A program made the position numbers and the translations under genes. Below the pieces are notes generated by a model. That model was not told the origin of the DNA. It saw only the letters and a list, made by a program, of their open reading frames with translations, and searched no databases. From Margaritispora aquatica (Eukaryota; Ascomycota; Leotiomycetes; Helotiales; Discinellaceae), in NCBI GenBank assembly GCA_007644065.1, contig VJWN01000002.1:1699831-1763830 (forward strand): a DNA stretch of 64,000 nucleotides, in the 5' to 3' direction. Positions within the stretch are counted from its first letter, which is position 1. Every line of letters starts with the position of its first letter. Shown here piece by piece: positions 1-11,390 of the stretch.

Positions 1-1421
1 TGGACAACGGTTACTACAACAAGGCTATTGCTGCCTCCCCAGTACACGCTCTCCCCGGTTATATCATGGGAGGTATCTCCTGGTTTGCCATTCCATGGTT
101 GTGCGCTACTACCATGGGTTTGGCTGGTCTTGCTCTCGAAGGCAACCCCGCTTTCCCAACTTTCCCACATCGCATGTCAGATGCCGATGTCTCCGCTGGT
201 CTTGTCCTTCCATACGCTGCTGTCGCCCTTCTCGGTAGCGGCGGTGCTGTCTGCACATTGTTGATTGTCTTCATGGCTGTTACATCAGCTTCATCCGCTG
301 AGCTTATTGCTGTTTCATCCATCTTCACCTATGATATCTACCAGACCTACTTCGACCCAGCTGCTTTGGGCAAGAAGCTTATCTACATGTCGCACGCGAT
401 GGTTATTGGCTTTGGATTGTTCATGGCCTCGTTCTCTGTCGGATGTGAGTAATCTTTCATATTCCGAGTCTGCAAATTACTTACGTGATTCAGTATTCTA
501 CGCCGGTATCAGCATGGGTTATCTCTATGTCATGATGGGTGTCATAATCTCGTCTGCCGTCATCCCAGCCACCCTTACTCTCATGGTATGTTGACTTCAG
601 CATTTTCCACAATCGATCGATTTGCATGCTGACATTCACACAGTGGGCTGGCCACAACAAGCAAGCCGCAACCTACACACCAGTTCTCGGTCTCATCTGT
701 GCCGTCATTGCATGGTTGGTCACAGCCAAGAAGACCTGTGGCAAGATGGATGTCGACTGCACTGGCAGCAACAACCCCATGTTGGCAGGAAACGTTGTTG
801 CGCTCCTCTCCCCACTTATCTTCACCCCTCTTTTTACCCTGGTCTTTGGCGTCGACAAGTACGACTGGAAGTCCATGGCCGCAATCCGCAAGGGTGACGA
901 CCACGATTTGGCTGATGCCGCACACGTCGATCTCGAGCTCGTACCGGGCGAGACCAACACCAGTGCTGCTGAAATGGAAGCAGAGCAGGCTAACTTGCTC
1001 CGTGCGTCCAAGATCGCAAAGATCACTACTGTTGTTCTCACGATTGTTCTGTTGGTTGTCTGGCCAATGCCGCTCTATGGCTCTGGTTATGTCTTCAACA
1101 AGGCTTTCTTCTCTGGATGGGTTGTTGTTGGTATAATTTGGCTGATTGGTGCTCTGATCGCCGTTGGTCTCTTCCCAGTAAGTTCGGATTTTCTTCATTT
1201 CGTCCCAATCATTGCACACGTGCTAACAAACCCTCCAGATCTGGGAAGGCCGTAAGGATCTCGCCGCAACTTTCAAGGCTATCTACCTCGATATCACTGG
1301 CAAGAAGCACCCTTCCAAGTACCACGGCCCAGAAGCCACCTTCACCGAGTCCAAGGACGTCACTTCCGATGTCACTCCTCCAAGTGAGAAGGTTGTTGGC
1401 ATTGATGAGAAGGCCCTCTAG
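1..1421 (+). CDS. DUR3: Urea active transporter, DUR3 type (3' part of gene)
   Basis: The 5' end lies outside the window; frame starts at base 3. Exons: <1-444, 494-585, 644-1177, 1239-1421; the three introns (49, 58, 61 nt) are in phase. The product belongs to the sodium:solute symporter superfamily and most resembles fungal DUR3 plasma-membrane urea/H+ symporters, which import urea for nitrogen nutrition. Seen: the opening DNGYYNKAIAASPVHALPGY, then GGISWFAIPWLCATTMGL and VTSASSAELIAVSSIFTYD, both typical of DUR3, followed by several hydrophobic helices and a hydrophilic C-terminal tail rich in Lys and Glu. In fungi DUR3 genes are normally under nitrogen (GATA-factor) control, but the promoter is not in the window. 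Family assignment is firm; substrate is inferred from similarity. Confidence 0.93.
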
Positions 1422-2249
1422 GCTAGACGTTGAACTGGAGTTTGTTTTACTTCTTTAATCTTATTTACGTGCGGGACAAGCTTTATGATACCATTGTCGT
1501 TGAATGCAGCTGCAGAAACAAATTCATGTTATTGTTTCTGATGGATGTACCCTTAAATAACAAACGCTTTAATGAAATTTAATTGCTGCACAACTCTTTA
1601 TCTACATCTCGCAATGATAAATTCCTCCGTGTCCTTAAGGGAGTCTGCAGTATTCTTTATGGCGACAGTTCCACACATGTATCTCAGCGCCCGTCCCAGA
1701 CAAAGTGTTGGGCCCTTTTTTGATGTCTCTTCCTCTTTTTAGGAGCGTGGATATTCCAAGTCGTTCACTTCCGAACCAAACACTCTGGCTCCGTAGCTGC
1801 TCTCGGCCCTGGGACTGACTGATGCATCTTTTCGAGACACTGAATCCAAAGTAGACTTATGGCCGACGATCTTTTATTCTTGCCATGAAGCTAGACTCAC
1901 GATCTCTCTTCTCTTGCAAGTTTCCCCAAGGAGTGTCGCTAAAGCTTAGTCAATTTCAAAAGTTAGCGACACTAGATAAATAAACTAAGAGATCTACAGT
2001 TTGTCTCATTACAAGTAGATAGTGATAAGTTATGATATGTAAGGAACTCGTAATAAATGTTCCTATCTAACGTCCGTCCTGAATAAAATTTGTTGTTTTA
2101 GGTTCACAAACCTAGTCACGTGTGTGGTCCTTGCACTGACTGGCTTGGCCCAAACTCTGGTAATTTGAGACCTCTACATATCTACTCGTTGGTTCTGTCC
2201 GTCACTTCTCAACCTGGCACAGATTTGGTACACCTCAACATTTCACGTC
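1422..2249. other. Intergenic spacer with one perfect inverted repeat
   Basis: No coding region is supported here. It holds the 3' flank of the urea transporter gene and the presumed promoter of the bZIP gene. The only structure I see is an 11-bp inverted repeat at 1932-1942/1963-1973. Confidence 0.6.
1932..1973. repeat. Perfect 11-bp inverted repeat with 20-nt spacer
   Basis: The arm agtgtcgctaa at 1932-1942 is the exact reverse complement of ttagcgacact at 1963-1973. As DNA or RNA it could form a stem with a 20-nt loop. It lies about 500 bp after the transporter stop and 280 bp before the bZIP start, so it could be a protein-binding site, a transcript-end hairpin or a remnant of a small inverted-repeat element. 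Confidence 0.7.
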
Positions 2250-3840
2250 ATGGATTCTCGAGACGAGCATTTGCTCGCATTACTTTCGGCGCGCTCGTAC
2301 TCCGCGCCCGACTTCATTCACTCCACAATGCGGGAGCCTCCAACTCAACAGAGGAGCAACACTTCCATTTTTAATCCAACTAAAACTCGCAAGAATGTTG
2401 CTGGAGCTAACACGCTGCCAACGACGGATATTGGGCAAACTACTGAGGTTGAGGTTGAGGTCCTCACGACACCCCAACTCCGACCTGTCAGAAAGCGAGG
2501 GAGGCCACCAATCGAGGCACCCGACGTAGCTGTCTTATCTTCGGTACGTCACTTTTCATCCTAATTCGAAAATCTATTATCTTATACGGAATATCGTAGG
2601 ATCGCAGGAAGCAGATTCGACAGGCTCAGAAAACGTATCAGCTAAAGAAACAAGCCACCTTAGACAGCTACAAAGCTCGGGTAGCCGAGCTTGAAGGGAA
2701 GTTGCAAAGAATGGCCGAGTTAGTTTCTGAAAGTCATGAGAGCGACAAGAGCAAGGATTTGGCTCGTATAAACCCAGTAATCGCAAGGAATCTGCGTGGA
2801 ATGCATGAGCTTCTTGGTCCTGAGATTGATGGCATGAGGAAAGCTTCGATAGAGCGATGCTACGCAATCTCATATGATGATCCAGTGAGAAGTACCTCGA
2901 TTTTCGGCAAAACTAACGACAATCACATTATCTCGCCTGCTCTGATATCTGGGCTTGGTGACCAAGCCTTGGAACAATCAACTGCTGAGAGAATCAATGA
3001 GGCTCCTACCCTTGAGAATGCACGGAAGTGGTCCTTACCAAATTACCTAGGCAACGAAGTCTGTGATAGACTTCCCATCCCCCTTCCTGGACTTCGATCC
3101 ACAGAAAGGACACTTAGCGGAAATATTCCCATCACCTATAGTTCTCAGGAAACGGATTTCTCCCGTAGAGTCCAGCGGTTTTGCTTAGAGCACGCATACC
3201 GCCTCTTCACCAATACGCGTTCAGATCCAGTACTCGCATATCGAGTTTTCCGCTTGGCTCCATGCATCCAAGATAAAATGAAAATGGCTCCTTATTTTCA
3301 GAAACTAGTATCTGCCGGTATTAAAGATAGGCTGGAAATTCCTACCCTCCCGTTCTATTGTATTGGAGGAGCGGGGACACACTACCCACGTGAAGACTCG
3401 GCAGGGTTGCCGACTTCTCCTTCGAACATGCGAATGCCTAGACGGTTACTAGGTATCTTGCCAACTGAACGGACTCTTGCAGAGGACCCCCAAAGTCGCT
3501 TGTTGAAGTTACTCGGATTTGATGGTGAGTGGTTCGATTGTCATGATGTTCAGGGGTATCTAGAAGAAAAAGGAGTCGTTCTCAATCAGTCTTCTGTATT
3601 TGCAGAGATACGTACCCCTTGGCATCAACAAACTACATCTCTAAACCGTTCACAATTTGTTCTTAATCTAGAAGTCTTCCTTGCCAGTAAGTCCAGACAG
3701 GTGCCCCAGCTTTCTTTGGCAGCTATCACTAACATTTAGAAGTGCTTCTGAAAGGGCTTGCCATATTAGGCCGTGCCCCTGGCTTCAAACGGCTAGAAGT
3801 AGAAGCCGCATTTAATTATGCAGTGCAGGTACAAGTTTGA
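2250..3840 (+). CDS. bZIP transcription factor with DUF3425-like C-terminal region
   Basis: Exons 2250-2543, 2600-3686, 3740-3840 give 493 aa; both introns (56 and 53 nt) are in phase. A basic stretch RKRGRPP near residue 81 is followed, across the first intron, by DRRKQIRQAQKTYQLKKQA and a Leu/Ala-spaced heptad region to about residue 135, which is the bZIP DNA-binding and dimerisation module. The C-terminal half (about 250-360) carries FSRRVQRFCLEHAYRL and VFRLAPC segments like the DUF3425 region of fungal bZIP regulators. It presumably acts in the nucleus; targets are unknown. The next genes are an mpaB-like oxygenase and later a P450, so a role in a small metabolic locus is possible but not shown. 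The C-terminus is uncertain: a fourth exon via a donor at 3831 and an acceptor ending ttccag at 3897 would give a different short tail. Confidence 0.85.
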
Positions 3841-4192
3841 AACTGATTCCCATTTCATTCTTTCTCCAAACGATTTTGCTGTTGGTGTTGTTTCCAGCCC
3901 GCCCCACCTCACTCTTGGCGAAGCCGCAACCGAACCTGATATTATAATCAAGCTCGGCCCCGCGGTGTTTCAATTCAAAAATTAACAAAATATGTAGGTA
4001 CCTTCTAATATGACCCCGAGGTATTATCTTCTTCTGATTTTCATGTGCTTTCAGTAATACCCCCTCGTGTCCTTCATTTGTCAGGGATCAATATTTGTTT
4101 CCTTTATCCCTTAAGACAGAATTCGCACATAACGATCTTGCTTGGATTTCTTGGGAATATCAAAACCACTGTTCTTTAGATGATTGCCTACA
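3841..4192. other. Intergenic spacer, presumed promoter of the mpaB-like gene
   Basis: About 350 bp without a supported gene. It may include an alternative last exon of the bZIP gene (to about 3948). Otherwise I see nothing in it. Confidence 0.5.
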
Positions 4193-5540
4193 ATGGCAAC
4201 AATGGGACATATATGGAAGGATTGTTTTCCTATCACAACTCTAGTCCTGGCCTATCTGCTCTTGGTCCGATACTTTCGGTATCAACGCGCCGGGAGTATT
4301 TCTTCCCAATTCAGTACTCGGAGAAGAGCACTATCAAGCATGACCACAGAAGAAGCACACTCGATTGTGACGGAGCTTCAACAACTCGAGTTTCCTTCTG
4401 CATTCAGCAAAGGTCGGAAGATTGCGCTGCTTAAGGTTTGACTATTATCCTTGGTGCTGCCGGGACATCTGTTGACCTCAGAACTAGGCTGGTGGAATTC
4501 CAACCATGTCAAAACTTTTCGCAGTTACTGGCCAGAACAACAGAAGAAATGCGGGCAAGCGTGCTGTCGATACCGAAATCCTTCTTCGAGAGGTACAGTC
4601 TCAGGATCGAGGATCAATAAGATATATGACCGCGGTGGCACGAATGAATTATTTCCATGTACGATATCGCAAGGCAGGGAAAATTTTGGACGAAGATCTG
4701 CTTCACACTCTCGGTGATGGTCTTGCTGAAGTGTTTCGTATCGTAGATGACAGCGAGTGGCGAAAACTTTCACCGACAGAGAAGTGTGCCATTGGGATAA
4801 CTTACAAGAATCTTGGGGAGGATATGGAGGTTCCGTTCAACTCACTTCCTTCCAGTCAGTGTGGCTGGGAAAATGGCCTTCATTTTGCGCAAGAGCTTAG
4901 AGATTGGACAATCCAGTACGAGGAGAAAGTTGCGAGACCAGTACCGACGGGCGATCAGTACGTGAGAGTATACGTTGACTCTGCGACTGCTGCTCTTCCC
5001 ACAGCAATCACGAGTTTAGCACGGAAAATGCTTGGTGATGAATTAGATGATACAATGAGGACTAGCCTGAAGTGAGTCCCTTGTCCATGAGATCAAGTAA
5101 GTAGCTGACAAGACTTTGCCAGCCTGGAAGCGCCAGGTCCAATTCTTAGTTTGTTTTTGGCAGCGTTTAAAATCCTTCGGAAACTCATTCTCCGACACTT
5201 ATGTCTGCCTAGGCCAACATTCCTTGCCGTCAAGCAGGTAGATGCTGAACCTAATCCAGTATCAGGATTTTATAATTTCAACCATGTTGCCCTCCGACCT
5301 TGGTATATAAAGCCGACGTTCTGGACAAAATGGGGGCCTACGGCCTTGCTTTTAAGAGGGTTTGGTGGTAGGGCACCAGGGACAGCAGCAGGCAGATACC
5401 ATCCCGGAGGCTACAATCTGGAGACTATAGGGCCAAAACCTCAGGAAGGGAAAGGGATCGATGAGATGAAGGCGACAATCGAATTCATGAAGGCACGTGG
5501 TGAGGTGGGGTGTCCATTCTCACAGCAAGGCAGGAAATGA
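4193..5540 (+). CDS. mpaB-like ER-bound oxygenase family protein (DUF2236)
   Basis: Exons 4193-4435, 4488-5071, 5123-5540 give 414 aa. The first donor (gtttga) is weak but phase 0 and removes an in-frame stop just before exon 2. The N-terminus has a membrane-anchor helix (ITTLVLAYLLLVRYF). The family signature follows: SKLFAVTGQNNRRNAGKRAV, DTEILLRE, RMNYFHVRYRKAGKI, LGDGLAEVFRIVDDSEWRKL and YKNLGEDMEV. Members are predicted haem-dependent, membrane-bound oxygenases; the named example, mpaB, cleaves a farnesyl side chain in mycophenolic acid biosynthesis. The substrate here is unknown. The C-terminal RPWYIKPTFW and YHPGG segments are also family-typical. The start at 4193 is the first ATG in frame; another Met follows two codons later. 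It sits between a bZIP gene and a P450 on the same strand. Confidence 0.86.
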
Positions 5541-6903
5541 AGAGGTCGGTGCGGACGTTCGTGGAGAGTGAAAGGTCTTCTGTAAAGTAAATTTAGCAGT
5601 GACGACGTGGTTGTAAATTTTGAAATCGATACGTCAAGAGTATTCTGGAGTGGTGTAGAGTACAAGTGAAACAAAATTAAATAGAGATTTTCACACATTC
5701 ATAGATTTTCCTTGCTTGAACGCGAAGTACCTACGTTTTCCCTCATTACAGGATGCGTCTCAGCACGCAGGGAAAGTCATTACCCGAGTTCTGCAGGAGA
5801 AAACGGTTCGTACCCAGCTACATGTCAACGTGAAGTATCATGTGATTTATCCCCTATAGGTAGTTAGCAGGTTTCAGTTGTGGAGATTACCTTGGAAAAT
5901 TCCTTGCATCTCTCCAACCTACAAATAACCAAACAAAGGCGACAAAGAATAACCGATTCTCCCTTATTGGAAATCCATTACAAATTTCATCCCAATGGAT
6001 AATTCATCCTTCAGCCTTATGCCGAGTGGCTGCAGCAGGGCAGTGAAAGTTTCCACTCGCGATTCCGATTTTCATAAATGATGGAAACGATATGACAACT
6101 CTATTTCCCACAAAGGCTTTCGTTTGGATTGATCTGAATACGTCAAGGATGGCGCTTATGTTATTGTTTATGTTATTGTTTAATAGATCCAATATCGAGT
6201 TGAAGTTCGCAATGATTGTTTCGTTAGATACCGAATGGGCCGGTTCAACTATATCAAAATGGACAAGATGTTCCCTGTCTACAACTAGCAGCTTAAAGGG
6301 AAGTAAGCATTATAATCGCTTGTCTTCATTTCCACAGCTCCAAATCTGGATCCGAACAGTGGAGGAAGATGTTGAGTGAAACGCTAGTCTTCAGCCTCTC
6401 GACAAACTTCACATTCCGGGGTTAAAGAGCTGAAGGCATACCCAAGCAAAAAGCAAATGATTGGATTCCCCAACTCATCTCAGGGCGCAGCAGGAAGCCT
6501 TTTGAGCGCGATAGGGAGATCTTATTCGACTGACATCCTGTTTGCTGCGTTTAGCTCGTGCTACGCGAGTTATTGGATGCACGCATGAAGCCGCTATGCA
6601 GGTACCCATAGTTTAAAGAAGAGGAGAAAGAGGCATGAGTCTGCCTTGGTTGGAGCGTGTGTAAATTGCGCATCGCTATTTTTCAATTAGATGCAAGGTT
6701 TCGGATGAAAATACACATCTCTTTGGATGTGTGGTTGTTATATAACAACAAACGCAGTGCTCCATGTGAAGTCTCCTCCTTATCCAGTTCGCGCTTTGGA
6801 ATCACACACTCATTGCTCCTTTCGAGGAAAAGCCATTCTTTTGAATCTTTTTAGTTTCGAATTTGCTCACTACTTTTCTGTTGTCAAGTATTCCAAAATC
6901 ATA
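5541..6903. other. Intergenic spacer, no gene supported
   Basis: Short ORFs here lack codon continuity, introns or recognisable motifs. A 12-bp near-tandem duplication (tatgttattgtt, twice) sits around 6158-6182. The last few hundred bases are presumably the promoter and 5' UTR of the next gene. Confidence 0.5.
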
Positions 6904-8659
6904 ATGAAGTTCAGTCCCTTTGGCCTTTTGGCCGGCCTCGTTGCCTCTGTCTTCGCTGAAGATGTTTTGTTTGTCGACACGTTCAAGTACGAGGAGTACA
7001 ACGAGGCTATTGGATCTCTTGGTCTAACAGCCAAGGTTGTGACAGAGACTCAGTAAGTGCTCATGACTCTACCAGTCTTACCCCTCGGTGAAAAAAAAAA
7101 TCTTACAATATCAGATGGCGCGCCATGTCCACAGCAGACTTTGCGGCCTTCAAAGCCATCATTTTGGCAGACCCTTCCTGTGTCGACGATACCAGTGTGT
7201 TGGCCTTCCTCGTTGACACGAAGAACACCTGGGGACCTGCTATCGAGGGTAATATGGTCCTGATTGGAACTGATCCCAGTTACCATTTCAGCTCAACAGT
7301 TGGCGCTGGAGTGCTCATTGACAACGCGGTCAAATTCGCTGCATCTGGAAAAGGCACCGGTTTATACTTCGCTCTCTCATGCTACTACGATGGCGTGGAC
7401 ACGGCGACTGTGGATTCTCTTTCTTACTTTGGTGACTTTGGTGTGCGAGGCAACTTGGACTGCTACGACAATTCTCACATTGTCGCTTCGTCTCCTGCAC
7501 TGGGCTCTCTTACCGACAGTGCTCTCTCTAACTGGGGATGCTCTGTTCATGAAGCCTTTTCTAGATATCCATCAGTTGGTGTCAATGGCTTCCAAGCCTT
7601 GGCAATCGCTAAGGACATCGTTGGAGAAGGATCCCAGACTTTCGGCGATGGAACTATTGGTCTGCCATACATTATTTCCCGAGTAAGACTTCGCCTTCCA
7701 CCTTCCATACAATATAATACTGACAAGAACAAAGGGAGCAACGCCATCAGGATGTGGAAACGGCAAGTGGGAAATCTCCATCGGCGAGGAATGTGATGAC
7801 GGGAATATGGTTGCAGGAGATGGCTGCTCTGCCAGCTGCAAGTGCGAATCAGGCATTTCTAACGGAGATGGGACATGTGGCGTCAAACCAGCTTCAAACT
7901 CCTCTTCTTCTTCATCGTCTTACTCATCCTCCACATCCACGGGATGGAGCAACTCAACTATCGCAACCACAACCGTCGTCTCGCACAAGACCACCACATT
8001 CTGCCCAGCACCATATGTCACTCCCTCGGTCCCAACTGTGTATATTATCGGTGTCGAGATTATCATTTATATCACAATAGTTGAGGTCTGTGGAAAGTGC
8101 GCAAAGGGCGATGTCACTACCTATATCACCTCCGCTGCTTCAACAAGCCATAAGCCAATCTGGAACACTGAGATGCCTGGTTATCCATGTTACGTGTGCG
8201 AGATGTCCAAAGAGGGCATCCCAGCCACCAAGTTCGTGACTGTCACAGCTGTACGTACCTCTCCTCTTTCTATGCCCTTGCTTTGCTTCACTACTCTAAT
8301 AACCTGAATAGACAACATGCCCAGCACCACCACCATCCTACACTCCTCCCGCACCAGTCGTCGTTCCATGCAACACTTGCTTGCCATACACGTTCTCGAC
8401 TTGCCCCGCTTACACTAGCGCCTCAGCCTCTGTGTATATCGTCGCAGCACCCACTGTCTCCTCACACATCCATATGACAGCGACTTCAGCAACGACCGTT
8501 CTTGCCACTACTGTCAAGGCCACAGCTACTATCTCGCCAACATATAAGGCTAGTGGAACCGCAACTCCCTACACGTCGTTCACTGGCGCTGCTGGTCGCA
8601 AGGAAGCTGCTGGTATGATGGCTGCTGGAGGCATGATTGCGGTGATGGCTCTTTTGTAA
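6904..8659 (+). CDS. Secreted Ser/Thr-rich, probably GPI-anchored wall protein with a DUF4215-type Cys repeat
   Basis: Exons 6904-7052, 7115-7682, 7735-8250, 8312-8659 give 526 aa with all introns in phase. The start gives a clear signal peptide (MKFSPFGLLAGLVASVFA). Residues of about 20-238 form a globular, Cys-poor domain I do not recognise. Exon 3 opens with GCGNGKWE, then GEECDDGN and GDGCSASCKC, which match the Myxococcus-type Cys-rich repeat (DUF4215). After it come Ser/Thr-rich low-complexity segments and Cys-containing stretches, and the protein ends in a short hydrophobic tail (AAGMMAAGGMIAVMALL) after small residues, as expected for GPI attachment. It is probably at the plasma membrane or cell wall. 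Function is unknown; adhesion or wall structure is only inferred from architecture. Confidence 0.85.
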
Positions 8660-9403
8660 GTGCTGATAGGTCGGATTTAATGTTGGGATGAAGGTTTGAA
8701 GTTGAAATGGATTGGGTTGTCTTTGGTTTGCGCATCTTGGTCTCTTGTCGATGCCTAATGGGAATAAGGCACAGCAATTCTTCTACTCCCTCTTGGTTAG
8801 CTCTAGGAGATGGAATGTACTGCATATTTAGTGAGCCTTGATGTCTGAGATCTCGATTGCCTTCGCTCCCCCCTATTCATTGTTCGCTTAAGATTAATTA
8901 CCATGAGATGTTTCGTTTTTCGATATTTATTACTTGTCCCCATTCCCTTTCCTTCATGGCATCCTTCTAATTGTGCAAGCACGACTGGGGAAATTAGGTT
9001 ATCCCGTGTGAGTGAATAATAGTTGGCTAGTCAGGTGACACGGGCAATTCTCGGGATCATAAGTAATACATCTCCTCTCTTCTCAGCCAAAACCCCCAAT
9101 GGTCATCCCACAATATGCGTACTCAGCTTTTATTTCGTCTGTTGGCACAGAGCATACACACTACTCTGAGTTGAAACTCTCTCATATATGAACGCATAGC
9201 AGATATCAGTGGTGATAAACAGACGATGAAACAAGGCCATGCCATCTACAAGCCCTCTGATTTAATGGACAGATCTTTCATCGACTGTGTTAGATAAGTT
9301 ATAATTACAGACGCCTAGTGAACAATATAGAATTGACAGCTTTAACTGTGGAGATTTATATCAAAAGATCTACATGCGAGCCAGTGCCTAGTGCTCTCCT
9401 CAG
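8660..9403. other. Intergenic spacer
   Basis: No supported gene. It holds the 3' flank of the wall-protein gene and the promoter region of the P450 gene; I see no distinct repeat or RNA gene. Confidence 0.5.
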
Positions 9404-11050
9404 ATGTGCCCCAATAAGGTGCAGGCAGAGGGAGTGCTAAATCAAGCACCATATACTTTTACCTCCTCTCCGGAAGACATCAGTATTACCAGAGGTATGA
9501 TGTATAGTTACGTTGCAATTCTAGTAGGCTTGATTGCCCTAAGGTTCATTTCGAACTGGATGAAGCTGCGTTCTGTCCCTGGGCCTTTCCTTGCAAGCAT
9601 TTCGGTTCTTTGGCGAGCATATATGCAATACCGAGGACTTTTGAGAGAAGAGTTGGTAGAGTTGCACAAGAAGTATGGCCCCGTTGTTCGTTATGGGGTG
9701 AACAGCGTGAGCTTCAGCTCACCAGATGCAATTCAAATCATCTATGGCTCGAGGGCAGGTTTTGTGACGGTGAGCCAACAAACAGCCTCTACATGCAATT
9801 GATAACTAAATTTTGCTAAGGCAGACTCATATAAAGTCCTCGTGGGTATCTCTAATGGAAAAGAGGTCCCTAGTCTAGTCAGCACGGCCGATGAAGCCAA
9901 ACATGGGGCATTGCGGAAATCAGTTTCCAAAGCCTTCTCCGCCGCAGGAGTCTTGGACTACGAGCCGTATGTTGACCAGACTATACCTGAGCTGATTGAT
10001 GCTCTTTCAAGACATGAGACCGTGGATCTGTCTCAGATGATGTTATTTTACTCCATGGATGCGGCCATGCGTCTCTCGTTCGGCGAAGCTCTCGGCTCTC
10101 TCCAAACCGAGACTGATGTCAATGGTACTATTCAACTTATTCGTGACCGCTTCAATCATTGGGGTTGGTGGTCATCGGTACCCGGTTTAGAGAGGCTCGT
10201 ATATCGAAATTCGATCTCTATCCGGAGCAAGAAAGCACCAAGTAGTATGGTAACCAGAGCGGTGTCTAAGCTTCGGGCACGCGTGTCTGGAGCTGAAGAA
10301 AACTCAAATGTCGATCTACTAGATAGGTTCATACGGGCTAGCCTTGACTCGTCTGATGGTTTAGACATGCTTGGAATTGTAAGCATGCTCATGTCCACGA
10401 TCTCTGGGGCAGGAGATACGACAGCAACAACGATGACGGCCTTGCTATATTGCTTACTCCAACATCGGTCAGCACTAATTTCACTAAGAAAAGAGCTGCA
10501 AGAAGCCAATCTCTCTAAAATTCCCAAGTTCGCAGAAGTCAACAAGCTGCCGTATCTCAACGCTGTGATTAAGGAGTCCATGCGTGTTTTCCCTACTCCA
10601 ACTTGGCCCATGGAGCGCAAAGTTCCAGCTGGCGGTGCTACTATTTCTGGCATGTCCTTTGCCGAAGGAACGAGTGTTGGATGTCTGCCATCAGCAGTAC
10701 ACCAAAATCACGATATCTTTGGCGCAGATGCAGATAATTTTCGCCCAGAAAGATGGTTGGACTGTGATGAGGGGGGCTTGAGGGTCATGGAAGCCGCACA
10801 TCTAGGATTCAGTCGTGGCAGAAGAGTGTGTCTTGGCCAGCACATCGCAATATTGCAGATGAAGAAGATAATTCCTGTTCTTGTGCTTGGTTTTGAGGTG
10901 AGTATGCAAATTCCAGTGTCGAAGTTCGTTCCTAATTAGCAGTAGATGAGCCTCGTTCATCCTGATAAGTCTTTGGAGGCAGACTTCTCTCCTGCAGTTG
11001 CTTGTTTGAAGCCATTGTATGTAAACTTGGAGAGGAGATCTACAACTTAA
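9404..11050 (+). CDS. Cytochrome P450, pisatin-demethylase-like (CYP57A1-type group)
   Basis: Exons 9404-9769, 9821-10897, 10946-11050 give 515 aa with in-phase introns. All core P450 motifs are present: Pro-rich hinge PGPFLASISVLWRAY, I-helix SGAGDTTATT, ExxR as KESMR followed by VFPTPTWPMER, PERW, and the haem loop GFSRGRRVCLG with the Cys thiolate ligand. A hydrophobic N-terminal helix (YVAILVGLIALRF) suggests an ER membrane anchor. The last exon (SLVHPDKSLEADFSP onwards) is typical of the pisatin demethylase-like group of fungal monooxygenases. The true start may be the Met at 9497, just before the anchor helix; the 31 residues upstream are not family-like. The substrate is unknown; the group includes detoxification and secondary-metabolism enzymes. 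Confidence 0.93.
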
Positions 11051-11390
11051 AAGGAAAGATCGATAAGATTAGAAAGCCTAGATTGGTTGGTAAGACGGCC
11101 ACAATGATGGCAAAAGGAGCTGTTGAGGTACTAATCAGAACAGTGGTCGTTTCTACCCTCCATGGTGATGTGTAGTCTTAATATATAAATCAACAACTCA
11201 ACTTTATTTCGAACTTCACAACGGCCACAACCATATTACATTAATTACACATCGTATTATTAAGATTGAAGACTTTGGAGTGCATCCAATCACATTGTAC
11301 GGTTTTTGCAAACTATACTCATCACTTCAACACATTAAAACCCATTGAAAACCTATCAGCCCTTCCAACAGCTTTGATATCTTCGAAACG
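11051..11390. other. Intergenic spacer upstream of the 2EXR gene
   Basis: About 340 AT-rich bases; presumed P450 terminator and 2EXR promoter. No other feature seen. Confidence 0.45.

Noticed and set aside
581..1219. 212-codon minus-strand ORF
   Set aside because: Lies antisense to the urea transporter exon and has no recognisable motif; it is a shadow of that gene.
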